Below, piece by piece: positions 47,646-59,284 of a stretch of DNA of 64,000 bases (position 1 is the first letter of the stretch; the number at the start of each line of letters is the position of its first letter). Position numbers and translations under genes: made by a program. The DNA is from Williamsia muralis NBRC 105860. GTDB taxonomy: Bacteria; Actinomycetota; Actinomycetes; Mycobacteriales; Mycobacteriaceae. The stretch lies in assembly GCF_001598915.1 (NCBI RefSeq), contig NZ_BDAP01000003.1, positions 706,006-770,005 of the forward strand, written 5' to 3'. Under the pieces are notes generated by a model that saw only the letters and a list, made by a program, of their open reading frames with translations, searched no databases and was not told the DNA's origin.

Positions 47646-48447
47646 AGTCTTCCGCCTTCACCACGATCGCCGCAGGATCTGAGATCTCCCCGGTCCAACT
47701 GACCCGCAAGGTACCGAGCGCCTCAGGTTGTTCAAATGCGACTGCACGTTCCCGGAACAATTCGAGCAGGGCCAGGAACCGGGCCACCACTCCGAGCCCT
47801 GAGTCACACTCGGCCACCAGATCGGTGAAACTCACCCACGCTCCCGCGCCGGCATTGCGCAAGATCTCACCGACTCGGGCCGCCTGTTCAGGAACCGAGA
47901 TCTGTGAGACGTGTAGGTGCCCGAGACCGACTTGCGGAACCGGTTTGGGCGTCATGGCCGCAACGGCCACCTCGGCGAACACCGCCGGGCTGACGCCGAT
48001 CGTCACCTCGGGCAGCAACGACTCGAACTGCGGCTCCAGCGATACCGCACGCGGATAACGTTGCAGCGCAGCTGCTTCCAGCTCGGCAAAAAGTGCAGCT
48101 ACTTGTTTGTAAGCCCGATACTGCAGCAAGCGCGCGAAAAGTAGATCCCGGGCTTCGAGTAGTGCGAGGTCTTCGTCGTTCTCCACCTCACCAGACGGCA
48201 GCAGTCGTGCCGCCTTCAGATCGAGCAAGGTGGCAGCCACCACGAGGAACTGGGTGGTCTGATCCAAGCCCATCTCGGTACCGAGTTGCTTGGTGTAGGC
48301 GATGAAGTCGTCGGTGACCTCGTGGAGCGCCACCTCGGTGACATCCATCCGGTGCTGGCCGATGAGGTTGAGCAGCAGGTCGAAGGGGCCCTCGAAGTTG
48401 GTCAGTTTGACCTGGAAACCCGTTTTCTCCGGTGGTGCTTCTGTCAT
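47638..48447 (-). CDS. scpA: Segregation and condensation protein A
   Basis: 269 aa kleisin. The N-terminal SMC-binding segment (VKLTNFEGPFDLLLNLIGQHRMDVTEVALHEVTDDFIAY) and the C-terminal winged helix (VGVVARFLALLELFRERAVAFEQPE) are complete. The ATG at 48447 gives the standard N-terminus; the frame upstream to 48525 is shadow of parA. It starts 5 nt after the parA-like stop and overlaps scpB. smc itself is not in the window. Confidence 0.95.
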   Translation of the reverse strand: MTEAPPEKTGFQVKLTNFEGPFDLLLNLIGQHRMDVTEVALHEVTDDFIAYTKQLGTEMGLDQTTQFLVVAATLLDLKAARLLPSGEVENDEDLALLEARDLLFARLLQYRAYKQVAALFAELEAAALQRYPRAVSLEPQFESLLPEVTIGVSPAVFAEVAVAAMTPKPVPQVGLGHLHVSQISVPEQAARVGEILRNAGAGAWVSFTDLVAECDSGLGVVARFLALLELFRERAVAFEQPEALGTLRVSWTGEISDPAAIVVKAEDYG

Positions 48448-48452
48448 CACGA

Positions 48453-49430
48453 CTAGCGGGTGCGGGCGATGACTTCGCGGGCCAGCGCTCGGTATGCGCG
48501 CGCACCCGCAGACTTCGGTGCCCATGACGTGATGGGTTCGCCCGCAACGCTGGTCTCGGGGAAGCGGACGGTGCGCGCGATCACGGTGTCGTACACCTTG
48601 TCCCCGAACACCTCGACAACTCGGGCCATCACCTCACGGGAATGCAGGGTGCGCGCATCGAACATGGTTACGAGGATGCCGCCGAGCTTGAGGCGCGGGT
48701 TGAGCCGATCACGCACTTTTTCGATGGTGTCGTTGAGCAGCGCCAGCCCACGAAGACTGAAGTACTCGCATTCCATCGGGATGATCACGGTGTCGGCGCA
48801 CGAGAGCGCATTGACGGTGAGCAAACCGAGTGACGGCTGGCAGTCGATGAGCACGTAGTCGTAGCGGTCGAGCAGAGGGTGCAAAGCGCGGCCCAGCGTG
48901 TGTTCACGGCCGACTTCGGTGACCAATTGGATCTCGGCCGCGGACAGATCGATGTTCGACGGGAGTAGGTCGAGGTTCTCGACCCGCGTGCGCATGAGCA
49001 CCTCGTCCGCCGACACCTGCGGCGGGACCAGCATGTTGTGGACGGTCAGGTCGAGTTCGTGATGGGGTACGCCGAGCCCCGCCGACAACGCGCCCTGAGG
49101 GTCCAGGTCCACGAGCAACACGCGACGCCCGCACTCGGCGAGAGCGGCGCCCAGGTTGATGGTGGAGGTGGTCTTGCCGACCCCACCCTTCTGGTTGCAG
49201 ACGGCAACCACCGTCGCCGGGCCGTGATGGTCGAGCGGCGCCGGCTCGGGCACCTCACGCACGGGGCGTCCGGTCGGACCCAATTCACTCGTTGGGCTGG
49301 GCTTCTCGCGATCGTGATCCCAGCCGCTCGGCGTCGTCTCGTCGTCGTTGTCGCCGCGCGAAGGCGTGGAGATCATCAATTGATGCGCGTCACGCCCGTG
49401 GCCTCGATCTGGTGGCTGTGGCGTTGTCAC
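48453..49430 (-). CDS. ParA/Soj family ATPase (Rv1708-like)
   Basis: 325 aa. The deviant Walker A is NQKGGVGKTTSTINLG (about 80-94). LLVDLDPQGALSAGLG and YVLIDCQPSLGLLTVNAL are the Walker A' and B regions. A poorly conserved, charged N-terminal tail of about 70 residues precedes the ATPase. No parB follows, so this is the second ParA found beside scpA-scpB in mycobacteria, not the origin-proximal pair. It may help load or position condensin, which is inferred from the conserved neighbourhood. Confidence 0.92.
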   Translation of the reverse strand: MTTPQPPDRGHGRDAHQLMISTPSRGDNDDETTPSGWDHDREKPSPTSELGPTGRPVREVPEPAPLDHHGPATVVAVCNQKGGVGKTTSTINLGAALAECGRRVLLVDLDPQGALSAGLGVPHHELDLTVHNMLVPPQVSADEVLMRTRVENLDLLPSNIDLSAAEIQLVTEVGREHTLGRALHPLLDRYDYVLIDCQPSLGLLTVNALSCADTVIIPMECEYFSLRGLALLNDTIEKVRDRLNPRLKLGGILVTMFDARTLHSREVMARVVEVFGDKVYDTVIARTVRFPETSVAGEPITSWAPKSAGARAYRALAREVIARTR

Positions 49431-49499
49431 ATCACGAGCCTAGTGGGTCGGCGCGACACGGCTGTGGAGGCTCACCGTCGCGGGCACAGCGGGACGTCC

Positions 49500-50426
49500 T
49501 CACCGGGCCCGTGGATGAGCCATGGCATACACCTCACGCATGGTGCCGACCGTGACCAGGGTGTACACCTGCGTGGTGGTCACCGATGCGTGACCCAAGA
49601 GTTCCTGCACGACGCGTACATCGGCGCCGCCGTCCAGCAGGTGGGTCGCAAAACTGTGTCGCAACGTGTGTGGCGAGACCGATTTGTCCAATCCTGCACG
49701 CGCCGCCGCGTCGACGAGCACCTGCCACGCACTCTGCCGACTCAAACGCCCCCCGCGGGTGTTGAGGAACAACGCCGGGTTGAACCGCGAGACCAGCGCG
49801 GGGCGCCCTCGCACCAGGTAGGCATCGAGTGCGGCGATGGCCGGCCTCCCGACCGGCACCACCCGCTCCTTGCCTCCTTTGCCGCGCAGCAGAACGGACC
49901 GGGACCCGGTATCGATGTCGTCGACATCCAGAGTGACGGCCTCGGAGATCCGGGCCCCGCAGCTGTACAAGAGCTCCAGCAATGCCCGGTCACGCAGCGG
50001 TCGCGGCCCGTCGGAGACGTCGTCTCCCCCGCTGGCGGCGAGGATCGCCAGCACTTCGTCCACGGGCAGGCTTTTGGGCAGTCGGCGCGGCGCCTTGGGT
50101 GGCGCGACGGCATGCGCGACGTTGGCCTGCACAAGCCCCTCGCCGGCAGCGAACTTGTGAAATCCTCTGGTGGCCACCAGGGTTCGAGCGATCGAGCTGT
50201 CCGCGAGTGGCGGTCGTTCCTTGTCCGGATCGCCACGACGCAACGCAACCAGGAACTCCCGGATGTCGGATTCGGCGACCTCGGCGAGCGAATCGATCCC
50301 CCGCTCGGCCAGATACTCCTGGTACCGCCGCAGATCTCTGGCATACGACTGCAAGGTGTTGGCGGCCGAGCCGCGCTCGACCTCCAGGTGATCCAGATAC
50401 ATCTGCACCTGGTCTGCGAGGGTCAT
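49500..50426 (-). CDS. xerD: Tyrosine recombinase XerD
   Basis: 308 aa. The N-terminal SAM-like DNA-binding domain (about 1-105) is followed by the catalytic domain with arginine in [10 protein letters not shown], lysine in [38 protein letters not shown] and the nucleophilic tyrosine in QVYTLV. All six catalytic positions are present. With XerC it resolves chromosome dimers at dif. It lies between the NUDIX gene and the parA-like gene, as in mycobacteria. Confidence 0.94.
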   Translation of the reverse strand: MTLADQVQMYLDHLEVERGSAANTLQSYARDLRRYQEYLAERGIDSLAEVAESDIREFLVALRRGDPDKERPPLADSSIARTLVATRGFHKFAAGEGLVQANVAHAVAPPKAPRRLPKSLPVDEVLAILAASGGDDVSDGPRPLRDRALLELLYSCGARISEAVTLDVDDIDTGSRSVLLRGKGGKERVVPVGRPAIAALDAYLVRGRPALVSRFNPALFLNTRGGRLSRQSAWQVLVDAAARAGLDKSVSPHTLRHSFATHLLDGGADVRVVQELLGHASVTTTQVYTLVTVGTMREVYAMAHPRAR

Positions 50427-50477
50427 GGCGCGGCCGGGCTCATGAGTTCTCGAGAACGTCGAAGGCCCGGCCGGCGG

Positions 50478-52948
<2,471 letters not shown>

Positions 52949-53010
52949 CTACGGGACTCCACGGTAACACCAATGCGGACGTTTCTTCACCGCCGCGACA
53001 CGGACCGCAC

Positions 53011-53047
53011 GCTCGCCACCATCGGTATCCCGACCGCGGTGGCGAGC
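53011..53047 (-). terminator. Long-stem terminator after mctB
   Basis: GCTCGCCACC and GGTGGCGAGC form a perfect 10-bp stem around 17 nt. It begins 17 nt beyond the mctB stop codon. There is no T-run. Confidence 0.5.
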
Positions 53048-53063
53048 GCCCATAAAGCGTCTG

Positions 53064-53984
53064 TCATTCCGGGGCGATGGCGGTGGCCCCTGGGCCGGTG
53101 CCGAATGCTCCCTGCTTGTTGCCGAGCTCGTCGGTGAGGGCCAGCACTGTGGTGATGCGTCCAGTGGCCTGATCGACGTTGTCGACAGTCGAGATCTTCG
53201 AGTTGAGCGATGGATCGGCCCGGACCACAGCGATGGGCGAGGAGCCCTCTGCCGATCCCGTGCGTCCGACCAGGACGGTGCCCGATCCCCGCTGGGCGAA
53301 CGCCACGGCGAAGCGCCCGATCACTTGCCCGCGCGCTCCGGAGTCGTCCGCGAACTTGTTGCCTGTCACAACAATCGACAACTGGGCGGGCTTCACCGCG
53401 CCGTTGGCGTAGTCGACGAAACCTCCCTGCTTGAGCGCTGCCAGACCGGCGGTGGTGTCGCTCGACGAGACCTGCGGTTCGGCGTCCTCCGGCGACAGGT
53501 TCAGCAGCAGCCCGAGAAGATCACCGGCGCGCCCGCCGGAGTCTGTCAGTTCGGTCCGGAGTTCACTGCCGGGCGGAATGGACTGGTCGATGATCGACCG
53601 CATCTTCTCGGCATTCTGGTCACTGATGAACGCCTCCGTCAGAGCCAGCTGGCCGTTGAAGATCGCACCGGACTTGTTCAGGTTGTCTTTGACGGCCGCG
53701 ATGTCACCCTCATCGGCGTTCGGAGTGGTGATGATGAGCACAGGGCGGTCCTTGAGGCTCCCGCCGAGCAACCGACCCGCGATGGCGGCGTCAAAATTGT
53801 TCGCCGCGTTGAGATTACTGCTGAGTTGCTGATTCTCGTCTCGCAGTTGCTGCTCACGTTCATCCTGCGCATCGCTGGACGACCCGAAGGTGTCGGCGAC
53901 GAAACCGGAGCCCAACACCACACCCACAGCCAGCGCCAGGAACACCGCGACCAGCGAAATGGCATGCTGGCGAAGCGAAATCAC
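53064..53984 (-). CDS. mctB: Copper efflux outer-membrane channel protein MctB
   Basis: 306 aa (the mycobacterial protein is about 314). An N-terminal hydrophobic segment (SLVAVFLALAVGVVLGSGFVADTF, about 9-32) is followed by a coiled coil (DEREQQLRDENQQLSSNLNAA) and a DUF3186 domain. In M. tuberculosis MctB (Rv1698) limits copper accumulation and has channel activity. The GTG at 53984 follows AGAGGGA; upstream codons are not supported. It follows steA on the same strand, the conserved order. Confidence 0.9.
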   Translation of the reverse strand: MISLRQHAISLVAVFLALAVGVVLGSGFVADTFGSSSDAQDEREQQLRDENQQLSSNLNAANNFDAAIAGRLLGGSLKDRPVLIITTPNADEGDIAAVKDNLNKSGAIFNGQLALTEAFISDQNAEKMRSIIDQSIPPGSELRTELTDSGGRAGDLLGLLLNLSPEDAEPQVSSSDTTAGLAALKQGGFVDYANGAVKPAQLSIVVTGNKFADDSGARGQVIGRFAVAFAQRGSGTVLVGRTGSAEGSSPIAVVRADPSLNSKISTVDNVDQATGRITTVLALTDELGNKQGAFGTGPGATAIAPE

Positions 53985-54107
53985 AGATCCCTCTTTCTCC
54001 CCGAGGTGCCGCACCCGAGTACGGGGCGGTACCGCGGACACATCGTGTCAATCATCGCCGGCAGCGGGTTCGACGTTGCCTTGCGGGCACTGGACCGAGG
54101 TGAGGCG

Positions 54108-55295
54108 TCACTCATTCCAGACCCGGGTGACCCAATCGGCCAGCCGGTCCCACTGATCTGCTGCCCAGTCGATCACCTCGGTGCCGGCGCTCGACATCAG
54201 TACCGCAACGATCAACGCCGTCAGTGCGGCCAGGATCAGCAGGGCCACCGCCGCGCCGGAGACCCGTGAGCGGTACAGGGTGGCAACAGCTTTCGAGTCG
54301 ACCAGCTTGGGACCGACCTTGAGCCGCGTCAGGAACGTGGACGGGTTCGATTCCCGCAGGCTGCGGTCGAAGAACTCGTCGATCGATGCCGCGTGGCCGA
54401 CGGTGACGATGAGGGCCGCTTCGTGATGGTTGACAAGCAGCAGGGCCAAGTCAGCGGCCGAGCCCGCCGCAGGGAAGGTCATGGCCCCGATACCGAGGTC
54501 CTGAATTCGCTCGAGCCCGGGGGCATGTCCGTCGGGGTCGGCCGGAAGCACCACCTGCGCGCCCGATTTGAGCGTTGCGGACTTCATACCTTCGGGGTCG
54601 CCGACCACGAGATCAGGACGGTAACCCATCTCCATCAACGTGTCGGCGCCACCTTCGACACCAACCATGAGCGGCTGGTATTCCTTGATGAACGGCTTGA
54701 GGCGCTTGAGGTCCGCGACGTGGTCGGGCCCGTCCGCGACCACCACGACGTGGCGGCCCTCGATGCGGATGTCGACATCCGGCACGCCCACTCCGTCGAT
54801 GATCAACGGTGACTCGCTGCGGATGAACTCGATCGTGTTGCCGGAGAACGCCTCCAGATGATCGACCAGGCCTGTCTTCGCATCGATCATCAGGTCCGCG
54901 ATCTCGCGCTCGCCCAGTTCGGTGCCCTTGGCGAGCCGACGCTCACCGCTGTAGAGCCCGCCTTCGTCGATCCGGATCTTCGCGCCATCCTTGATGCGTT
55001 TGAACACCTCGACGCCCACGTCGTCGATCAGGGTGATGCCGGAAGCCGCCAGCAGCTCGGGACCGAGGTTGGGGAACCGACCGGAGATGGACGGCGAGGC
55101 ATTGACCACCGCCACCACGTCGGCGGCCACCAGGGCGTCCGCGGTGACGCGATCGAGGTCGACCTCGTCGAGGATCACGATGTCCCCGGGGCCGACTCTC
55201 GAGAGCAGTCGTTTGGTGTTCTTGTCGATCCTGGCGATACCGCTGATCCCAGGCAGAGTTTCGGTTGTGCGTGACAGCAGGGCAGGCATCTTCAT
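54108..55295 (-). CDS. steA: SteA, putative cytokinetic ring protein
   Basis: 395 aa. The sequence follows Rv1697/SteA along its length: GIARIDKNTKRLLSRVGPGDIVILDEVDLDR at the start, a thiamin-pyrophosphokinase-like central region (GVEGGADTLMEMGYRPDLVVGDPEGM), and one C-terminal membrane helix (AAVALLILAALTALIVAVLM). In corynebacteria SteA works with SteB in septum formation and envelope integrity. No steB is identifiable here, unless MctB, its conserved neighbour, plays the part. Confidence 0.9.
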   Translation of the reverse strand: MKMPALLSRTTETLPGISGIARIDKNTKRLLSRVGPGDIVILDEVDLDRVTADALVAADVVAVVNASPSISGRFPNLGPELLAASGITLIDDVGVEVFKRIKDGAKIRIDEGGLYSGERRLAKGTELGEREIADLMIDAKTGLVDHLEAFSGNTIEFIRSESPLIIDGVGVPDVDIRIEGRHVVVVADGPDHVADLKRLKPFIKEYQPLMVGVEGGADTLMEMGYRPDLVVGDPEGMKSATLKSGAQVVLPADPDGHAPGLERIQDLGIGAMTFPAAGSAADLALLLVNHHEAALIVTVGHAASIDEFFDRSLRESNPSTFLTRLKVGPKLVDSKAVATLYRSRVSGAAVALLILAALTALIVAVLMSSAGTEVIDWAADQWDRLADWVTRVWNE

Positions 55296-55381
55296 GCGAG
55301 AAACACTGAACCACTACTCGACAGTTTTGGCGGAGGCGCGCCGTAACACACGCCACTTTTGTCACACGAGTAACAACGGTG

Positions 55382-57163
55382 TCATTCCGCGAATGCGGTC
55401 TTCTCCTGCTCGGCGGTGCCGAGAAGTTCCTCGGCATGAGCACGTCCGGTGTCCGAGTCACCCAGGCCGGCAAGCATGCGAGCCAGTTCGGCGATGCGTT
55501 CGTCGCGGTCGAGCACCTCGACCGAGCTGGTGACCCGACCGGCCTTTCCGCCGCGCGATTGCGCACTGGTCTGCTTGCCGATCAGCAGATGATTGTCGGC
55601 AAAAGCCGCGACCTGCGGGAGATGCGTGACGACGATGACTTGATGGGCTCGGGCAAGTCGGGCCAGCCTGCGGCCGATCTCCACCGCTGCCCGCCCACCG
55701 ACGCCGGCATCGACCTCGTCGAACACCATCGTCGATCCTCTGCCCTGACCTGCCAGCACCACTTCGAGTGCCAGCATCACCCGCGACAGTTCACCGCCAG
55801 ATGCCGACTTCGCGATGGGACGAGCAGGCGCGCCCGCGTGTGCACTCAGGCCGAACTCCACTCTGTCCACACCATGTGATCCGGCATGCACCTGCTGTCC
55901 GGAGACCTCGATGGACCGGCGATCGCCGTCGGTGGCCACGTCGGATGCCACCGAGACCTCTAGTTGCGCATCCCCCATCGCCAACCCGGACAGCTCTGAA
56001 CTGACCTTGCTGGCAAGCGATTTGGCCGCCTTCACCCTCACCTTGGTCAACTTGACCGCCGCAGCGGCGACATCGTCTCTCGCGGCGGACACCCGGGCGG
56101 CGAGCTCGTCGAGCGACTCCGAGGAGTCGCCGATCTCGGCCAGCCGCGACCGGGCGGCCTCGGCCCATCCGATGACGCCGTCGATGTCCGGTGCGTACTT
56201 GCGGACCAGCGACTTGAGTTCGGCCTGCCGTTGGAGCAACTGCTCGAGTTCGGCAGCGTCGGTGGGCAGACCGGAGACGAACGAACTGAGCTCTTCCCCG
56301 ATGTCACCGACCACGGTCAACGCTTCTTCGACGCGCGGCAGCAGGGTCCGCAGGGTGTCGTCGTTGATCGCTGCCAGCGTCGTCCGGACTGCACCCAACC
56401 CGTCGAGTACCGACGATCCAGTCCCCGCGTCGATTTCCGAACCTGCGCCCGTCACCACGTCCAGTGCGGTCACCGCAGCGTTGCGAATGGTCTCCAGATC
56501 GCTGAGCTGACGGACGGTCGTGGCGATCTCTTCGTCTTCTCGCGGTTGCGGGGCGACCTTGTCGATCTCATCGAGCCCGAAACGCAATCGGTCTGCTTCC
56601 TGGGCGATCTCCCGCGAATTGGCCTGTCGATCGCGCAGCTGGTCGGCGAGGGTGATCCACCGTTCGCGCGCCTCGCGATAGGCCTTGAGCGGTTTGGTGA
56701 CCGCCTCGGCCGCGAACCGATCGAGTGCGTCGCGCTGGTGCTCGGCCCGCAGGAGCCGCAACTGGTCGTTCTGCCCGTGGATGGCGAGCTGTCCACTGGT
56801 GAACTGCCCCAGCAGCCCGACCGGGACCGACCGTCCACCCAGATGTGCCCGCGAGCGGCCGTCGGCGTTGACGGTGCGGACGGCGATGACGGTGCCATCC
56901 TCGTCGAGTTCTGCCCCTGACGAGTCGAGCACCTCCGCTGCGTCCGGGCCCGTCGCCCGGAACCGGCCTTCGACAACCGCACGTGCCTGCCCCGATCGCA
57001 CGCGCCCCGCATCGGCCCTGGCACCCGACAACAGATGCAGGCTGGTGACAACCATCGTCTTGCCTGCACCCGTCTCACCGGTCAGCACGGTCAAACCCTC
57101 GTGGAACTCGGCACCGGCCTTGTCGATGACACCGAGGCCACTGATCGAGATCTCTTCGAGCAC
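55382..57163 (-). CDS. recN: DNA repair protein RecN
   Basis: 593 aa SMC-like ATPase of recombinational repair. It has Walker A GETGAGKT (29-36), a central coiled coil, and the C-terminal signature SASGGELSRVMLALEVV and Walker B STMVFDEVDAGVGG. I chose the GTG at 57163 because it overlaps the nadK stop as TAGTG, has GGGGGAGG upstream, and begins like other RecN proteins (VLEEISISGLGVID). Confidence 0.95.
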   Translation of the reverse strand: MLEEISISGLGVIDKAGAEFHEGLTVLTGETGAGKTMVVTSLHLLSGARADAGRVRSGQARAVVEGRFRATGPDAAEVLDSSGAELDEDGTVIAVRTVNADGRSRAHLGGRSVPVGLLGQFTSGQLAIHGQNDQLRLLRAEHQRDALDRFAAEAVTKPLKAYREARERWITLADQLRDRQANSREIAQEADRLRFGLDEIDKVAPQPREDEEIATTVRQLSDLETIRNAAVTALDVVTGAGSEIDAGTGSSVLDGLGAVRTTLAAINDDTLRTLLPRVEEALTVVGDIGEELSSFVSGLPTDAAELEQLLQRQAELKSLVRKYAPDIDGVIGWAEAARSRLAEIGDSSESLDELAARVSAARDDVAAAAVKLTKVRVKAAKSLASKVSSELSGLAMGDAQLEVSVASDVATDGDRRSIEVSGQQVHAGSHGVDRVEFGLSAHAGAPARPIAKSASGGELSRVMLALEVVLAGQGRGSTMVFDEVDAGVGGRAAVEIGRRLARLARAHQVIVVTHLPQVAAFADNHLLIGKQTSAQSRGGKAGRVTSSVEVLDRDERIAELARMLAGLGDSDTGRAHAEELLGTAEQEKTAFAE

Positions 57164-58143
57164 TACAGCTGCCTCCCCCGCCACCCGGTGACCGGTAGCT
57201 GGAACTTACGGACCAGACGATCGGCGAACGGGTCCGAATCGATGCGCACCCAATGCACCGGTCGCTCACCACGAACGACCTCGATCCGACCTCCCGCCGG
57301 AACGTCGATGTTGCGGCGACCGTCGCACGACAAGAGCGCATCCTGCCCCCGGGCCAGTACCTCCACCGCGACCCGCGACTGGGGGCTGGTGATCATCGGC
57401 CGGGCGAAGAGTGCGTGCGCATTCGACGGCACCAGCAAGATCGCCTCGAGATCCGGCCACATCACGGGTCCGCCCGCGGAAAACGCGTAGGCCGTCGATC
57501 CGGTCGGCGTGGACACCAAGATCCCATCCGCCCCGAACGCCGAGACCGGTCGGCCGTCGACCTCGGTGATCAACTCCAGAACCCCTTGCCGCGAAAGGTT
57601 CTGGATGCTCGCCTCGTTCAGAGCCCAGCTCTTCGCGATCACTTCTCCGTCGACGTGGACGCAGACGTCCAACGTCATCCGGTCTTCGATCTCATAGTCG
57701 CGGCGAATCAGCTTGCCGATCACTTCATCGACCCGGTTGGCCTCCGCCTCGGCCAGAAAACCGATGTGCCCGAGGTTGATCCCGAGTACCGGCGCCCCGA
57801 CGGGGTGGGCGAGTTCGGCAGCTCGCAGGAACGTGCCGTCGCCGCCGAGCACGATGACCACCTCGCAACCCGCCGCGGACTGTTCGTCGCCGGCGGTGAC
57901 CGCGACATCGGCGCCGATCTCGCGGAGCTCGGCGGGATCGAGTGGATAGACCGTGCCGAGATATTGGGGCCCAGGGTGGCTGGGCATGGTGTCGTGGTCG
58001 ATCACCCGCAGTCCGACGCCCGCCTCGGCGCATCGTTTGGCGATCACGGCCATGGTCTCGTGGACGTTGTCGCGTCCGGTGTGGGCGACCACCAAGAACT
58101 CACGTCCCGATGCCGCCGGTGCGGCGTCGTTGTGGTCTGTCAC
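57163..58143 (-). CDS. nadK: NAD kinase
   Basis: 326 aa. The GGDGT motif is at 100-104 and NLGHIGFLAE follows; the C-terminal TPTGSTAYAFSAGGPV is the NAD-binding region. It phosphorylates NAD using ATP or polyphosphate, supplying NADP. The GTG at 58143 overlaps the tlyA stop (GTGA), and its own stop overlaps recN. The upstream reading to 58245 is tlyA shadow. Confidence 0.95.
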   Translation of the reverse strand: MTDHNDAAPAASGREFLVVAHTGRDNVHETMAVIAKRCAEAGVGLRVIDHDTMPSHPGPQYLGTVYPLDPAELREIGADVAVTAGDEQSAAGCEVVIVLGGDGTFLRAAELAHPVGAPVLGINLGHIGFLAEAEANRVDEVIGKLIRRDYEIEDRMTLDVCVHVDGEVIAKSWALNEASIQNLSRQGVLELITEVDGRPVSAFGADGILVSTPTGSTAYAFSAGGPVMWPDLEAILLVPSNAHALFARPMITSPQSRVAVEVLARGQDALLSCDGRRNIDVPAGGRIEVVRGERPVHWVRIDSDPFADRLVRKFQLPVTGWRGRQL

Positions 58144-58976
58144 TGGGGCCCTTCCTCGATTGCCTGGGCTATCGCCGCGCGTACCTCGTCGTCCACCGTC
58201 ACCGGTTCCGACGCGCCCGCTGCAGTCGACTCTTTTCGCAGCCACAGGAAGTATTCAACATTGCCCGACGGTCCTGGCAGCGGGCTGGCAACCGCACCGA
58301 GCGTGCGAAGCCCATGCCCCGCTGCTGTCTGGGCCACGGCAGTCACCGCTTCTGTACGTAGAGCCCGATCTCGCACGACTCCCCCTGATCCCACCCGGTC
58401 TTTGCCGACCTCGAACTGCGGTTTGACCATCGGAAGCAGGTCCGCTCCCTCCTGAGCGCAGTCGGCGAACGCTGCGAGCACCAGGTTAAGGGAGATGAAC
58501 GACAAGTCGGCGACGACAACCTCCACCGGACCGCCGATCTGCTCGGCGGACAGGCTCCGAACGTTCGTGCGGTCACGGACGTCGACGCGCGGATCGTTCT
58601 GTATGCGCCAGATGAGCTGGCCGTACCCGACGTCGACCGCAACCACTTCGGCAGCTCCACGGCGCAGCAACACATCGGTGAAGCCGCCGGTGGACGCACC
58701 GGCATCCAGGCAACGTTTGCCCGCTACTGATAGTCCGAGCGGTTCGAAGGCGTCCAGTGCACCCAGGAGCTTGTGGGCGCCCCGTGAGGCCCAACCTTCG
58801 TCGTCGGAGTCGGCTACGACGATCGGGGCACCGAGGTCGACATTGGTGGCCGGCTTGGAGGCGACCGTTCCATTGACCTTGACGCGGCCGGCTTCGATGA
58901 GTGCTCGGGCGTGGTCACGAGACCGCGCTTCACCTCGCCTGACCAGCTCGGCGTCCAGCCGGGCTCTACGCGCCAT
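58140..58976 (-). CDS. tlyA: 16S/23S rRNA 2'-O-methyltransferase TlyA
   Basis: 278 aa. The N-terminal S4 domain (RRARLDAELVRRGEARSRDHARALIEAGRVKVNG) is followed by an FtsJ-like methyltransferase (GKRCLDAGASTGGFTDVLLRRGAAEVVAVDVGYGQL) with the catalytic lysine in KPQFEVGK. It methylates cytidines of both ribosomal subunits; its loss gives capreomycin resistance in mycobacteria. It starts 11 nt after the small upstream gene. Confidence 0.95.
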   Translation of the reverse strand: MARRARLDAELVRRGEARSRDHARALIEAGRVKVNGTVASKPATNVDLGAPIVVADSDDEGWASRGAHKLLGALDAFEPLGLSVAGKRCLDAGASTGGFTDVLLRRGAAEVVAVDVGYGQLIWRIQNDPRVDVRDRTNVRSLSAEQIGGPVEVVVADLSFISLNLVLAAFADCAQEGADLLPMVKPQFEVGKDRVGSGGVVRDRALRTEAVTAVAQTAAGHGLRTLGAVASPLPGPSGNVEYFLWLRKESTAAGASEPVTVDDEVRAAIAQAIEEGPQ

Positions 58977-58987
58977 GAGAACGGAAC

Positions 58988-59248
58988 TCAGACACGATCG
59001 ACCTTTTCGAGGGCCTCGGTGAGTACCGTGTGCGCTCTGTCCAGCAGCTCGGCCTGCCGGGCGAGCTGGTTCAGACCCATGCCTTCGGCGTCGTCACCGG
59101 CCGCGACTTGATCGGCCTGCTCGAGCAGGTCTGCCACCCGCTCCCGGATCTCACCGAGGTCGACGTTGGATGCAGGTTCGACAGGAGCCGGCCCAGGTTT
59201 GGGGCCGGGCCTGGGGCCTGGGATGGGGCCGGGGCGGGGATGGTTCAT
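58988..59248 (-). CDS. Small conserved protein with Pro-Gly-rich N-terminus (Rv1693-like position)
   Basis: 86 aa. The first 22 residues repeat PGP units; the rest is one predicted helical hairpin (LGEIRERVADLLEQADQVAA, LARQAELLDRAHTVLTEALEKV). It occupies the place of Rv1693 before tlyA. No function is known. It lies 11 nt before tlyA on the same strand, so it is cotranscribed. Confidence 0.75.
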   Translation of the reverse strand: MNHPRPGPIPGPRPGPKPGPAPVEPASNVDLGEIRERVADLLEQADQVAAGDDAEGMGLNQLARQAELLDRAHTVLTEALEKVDRV

Positions 59249-59284
59249 CGCCTGCCAAGGCTAGTCGATTGTTAGCGTCGAGTG

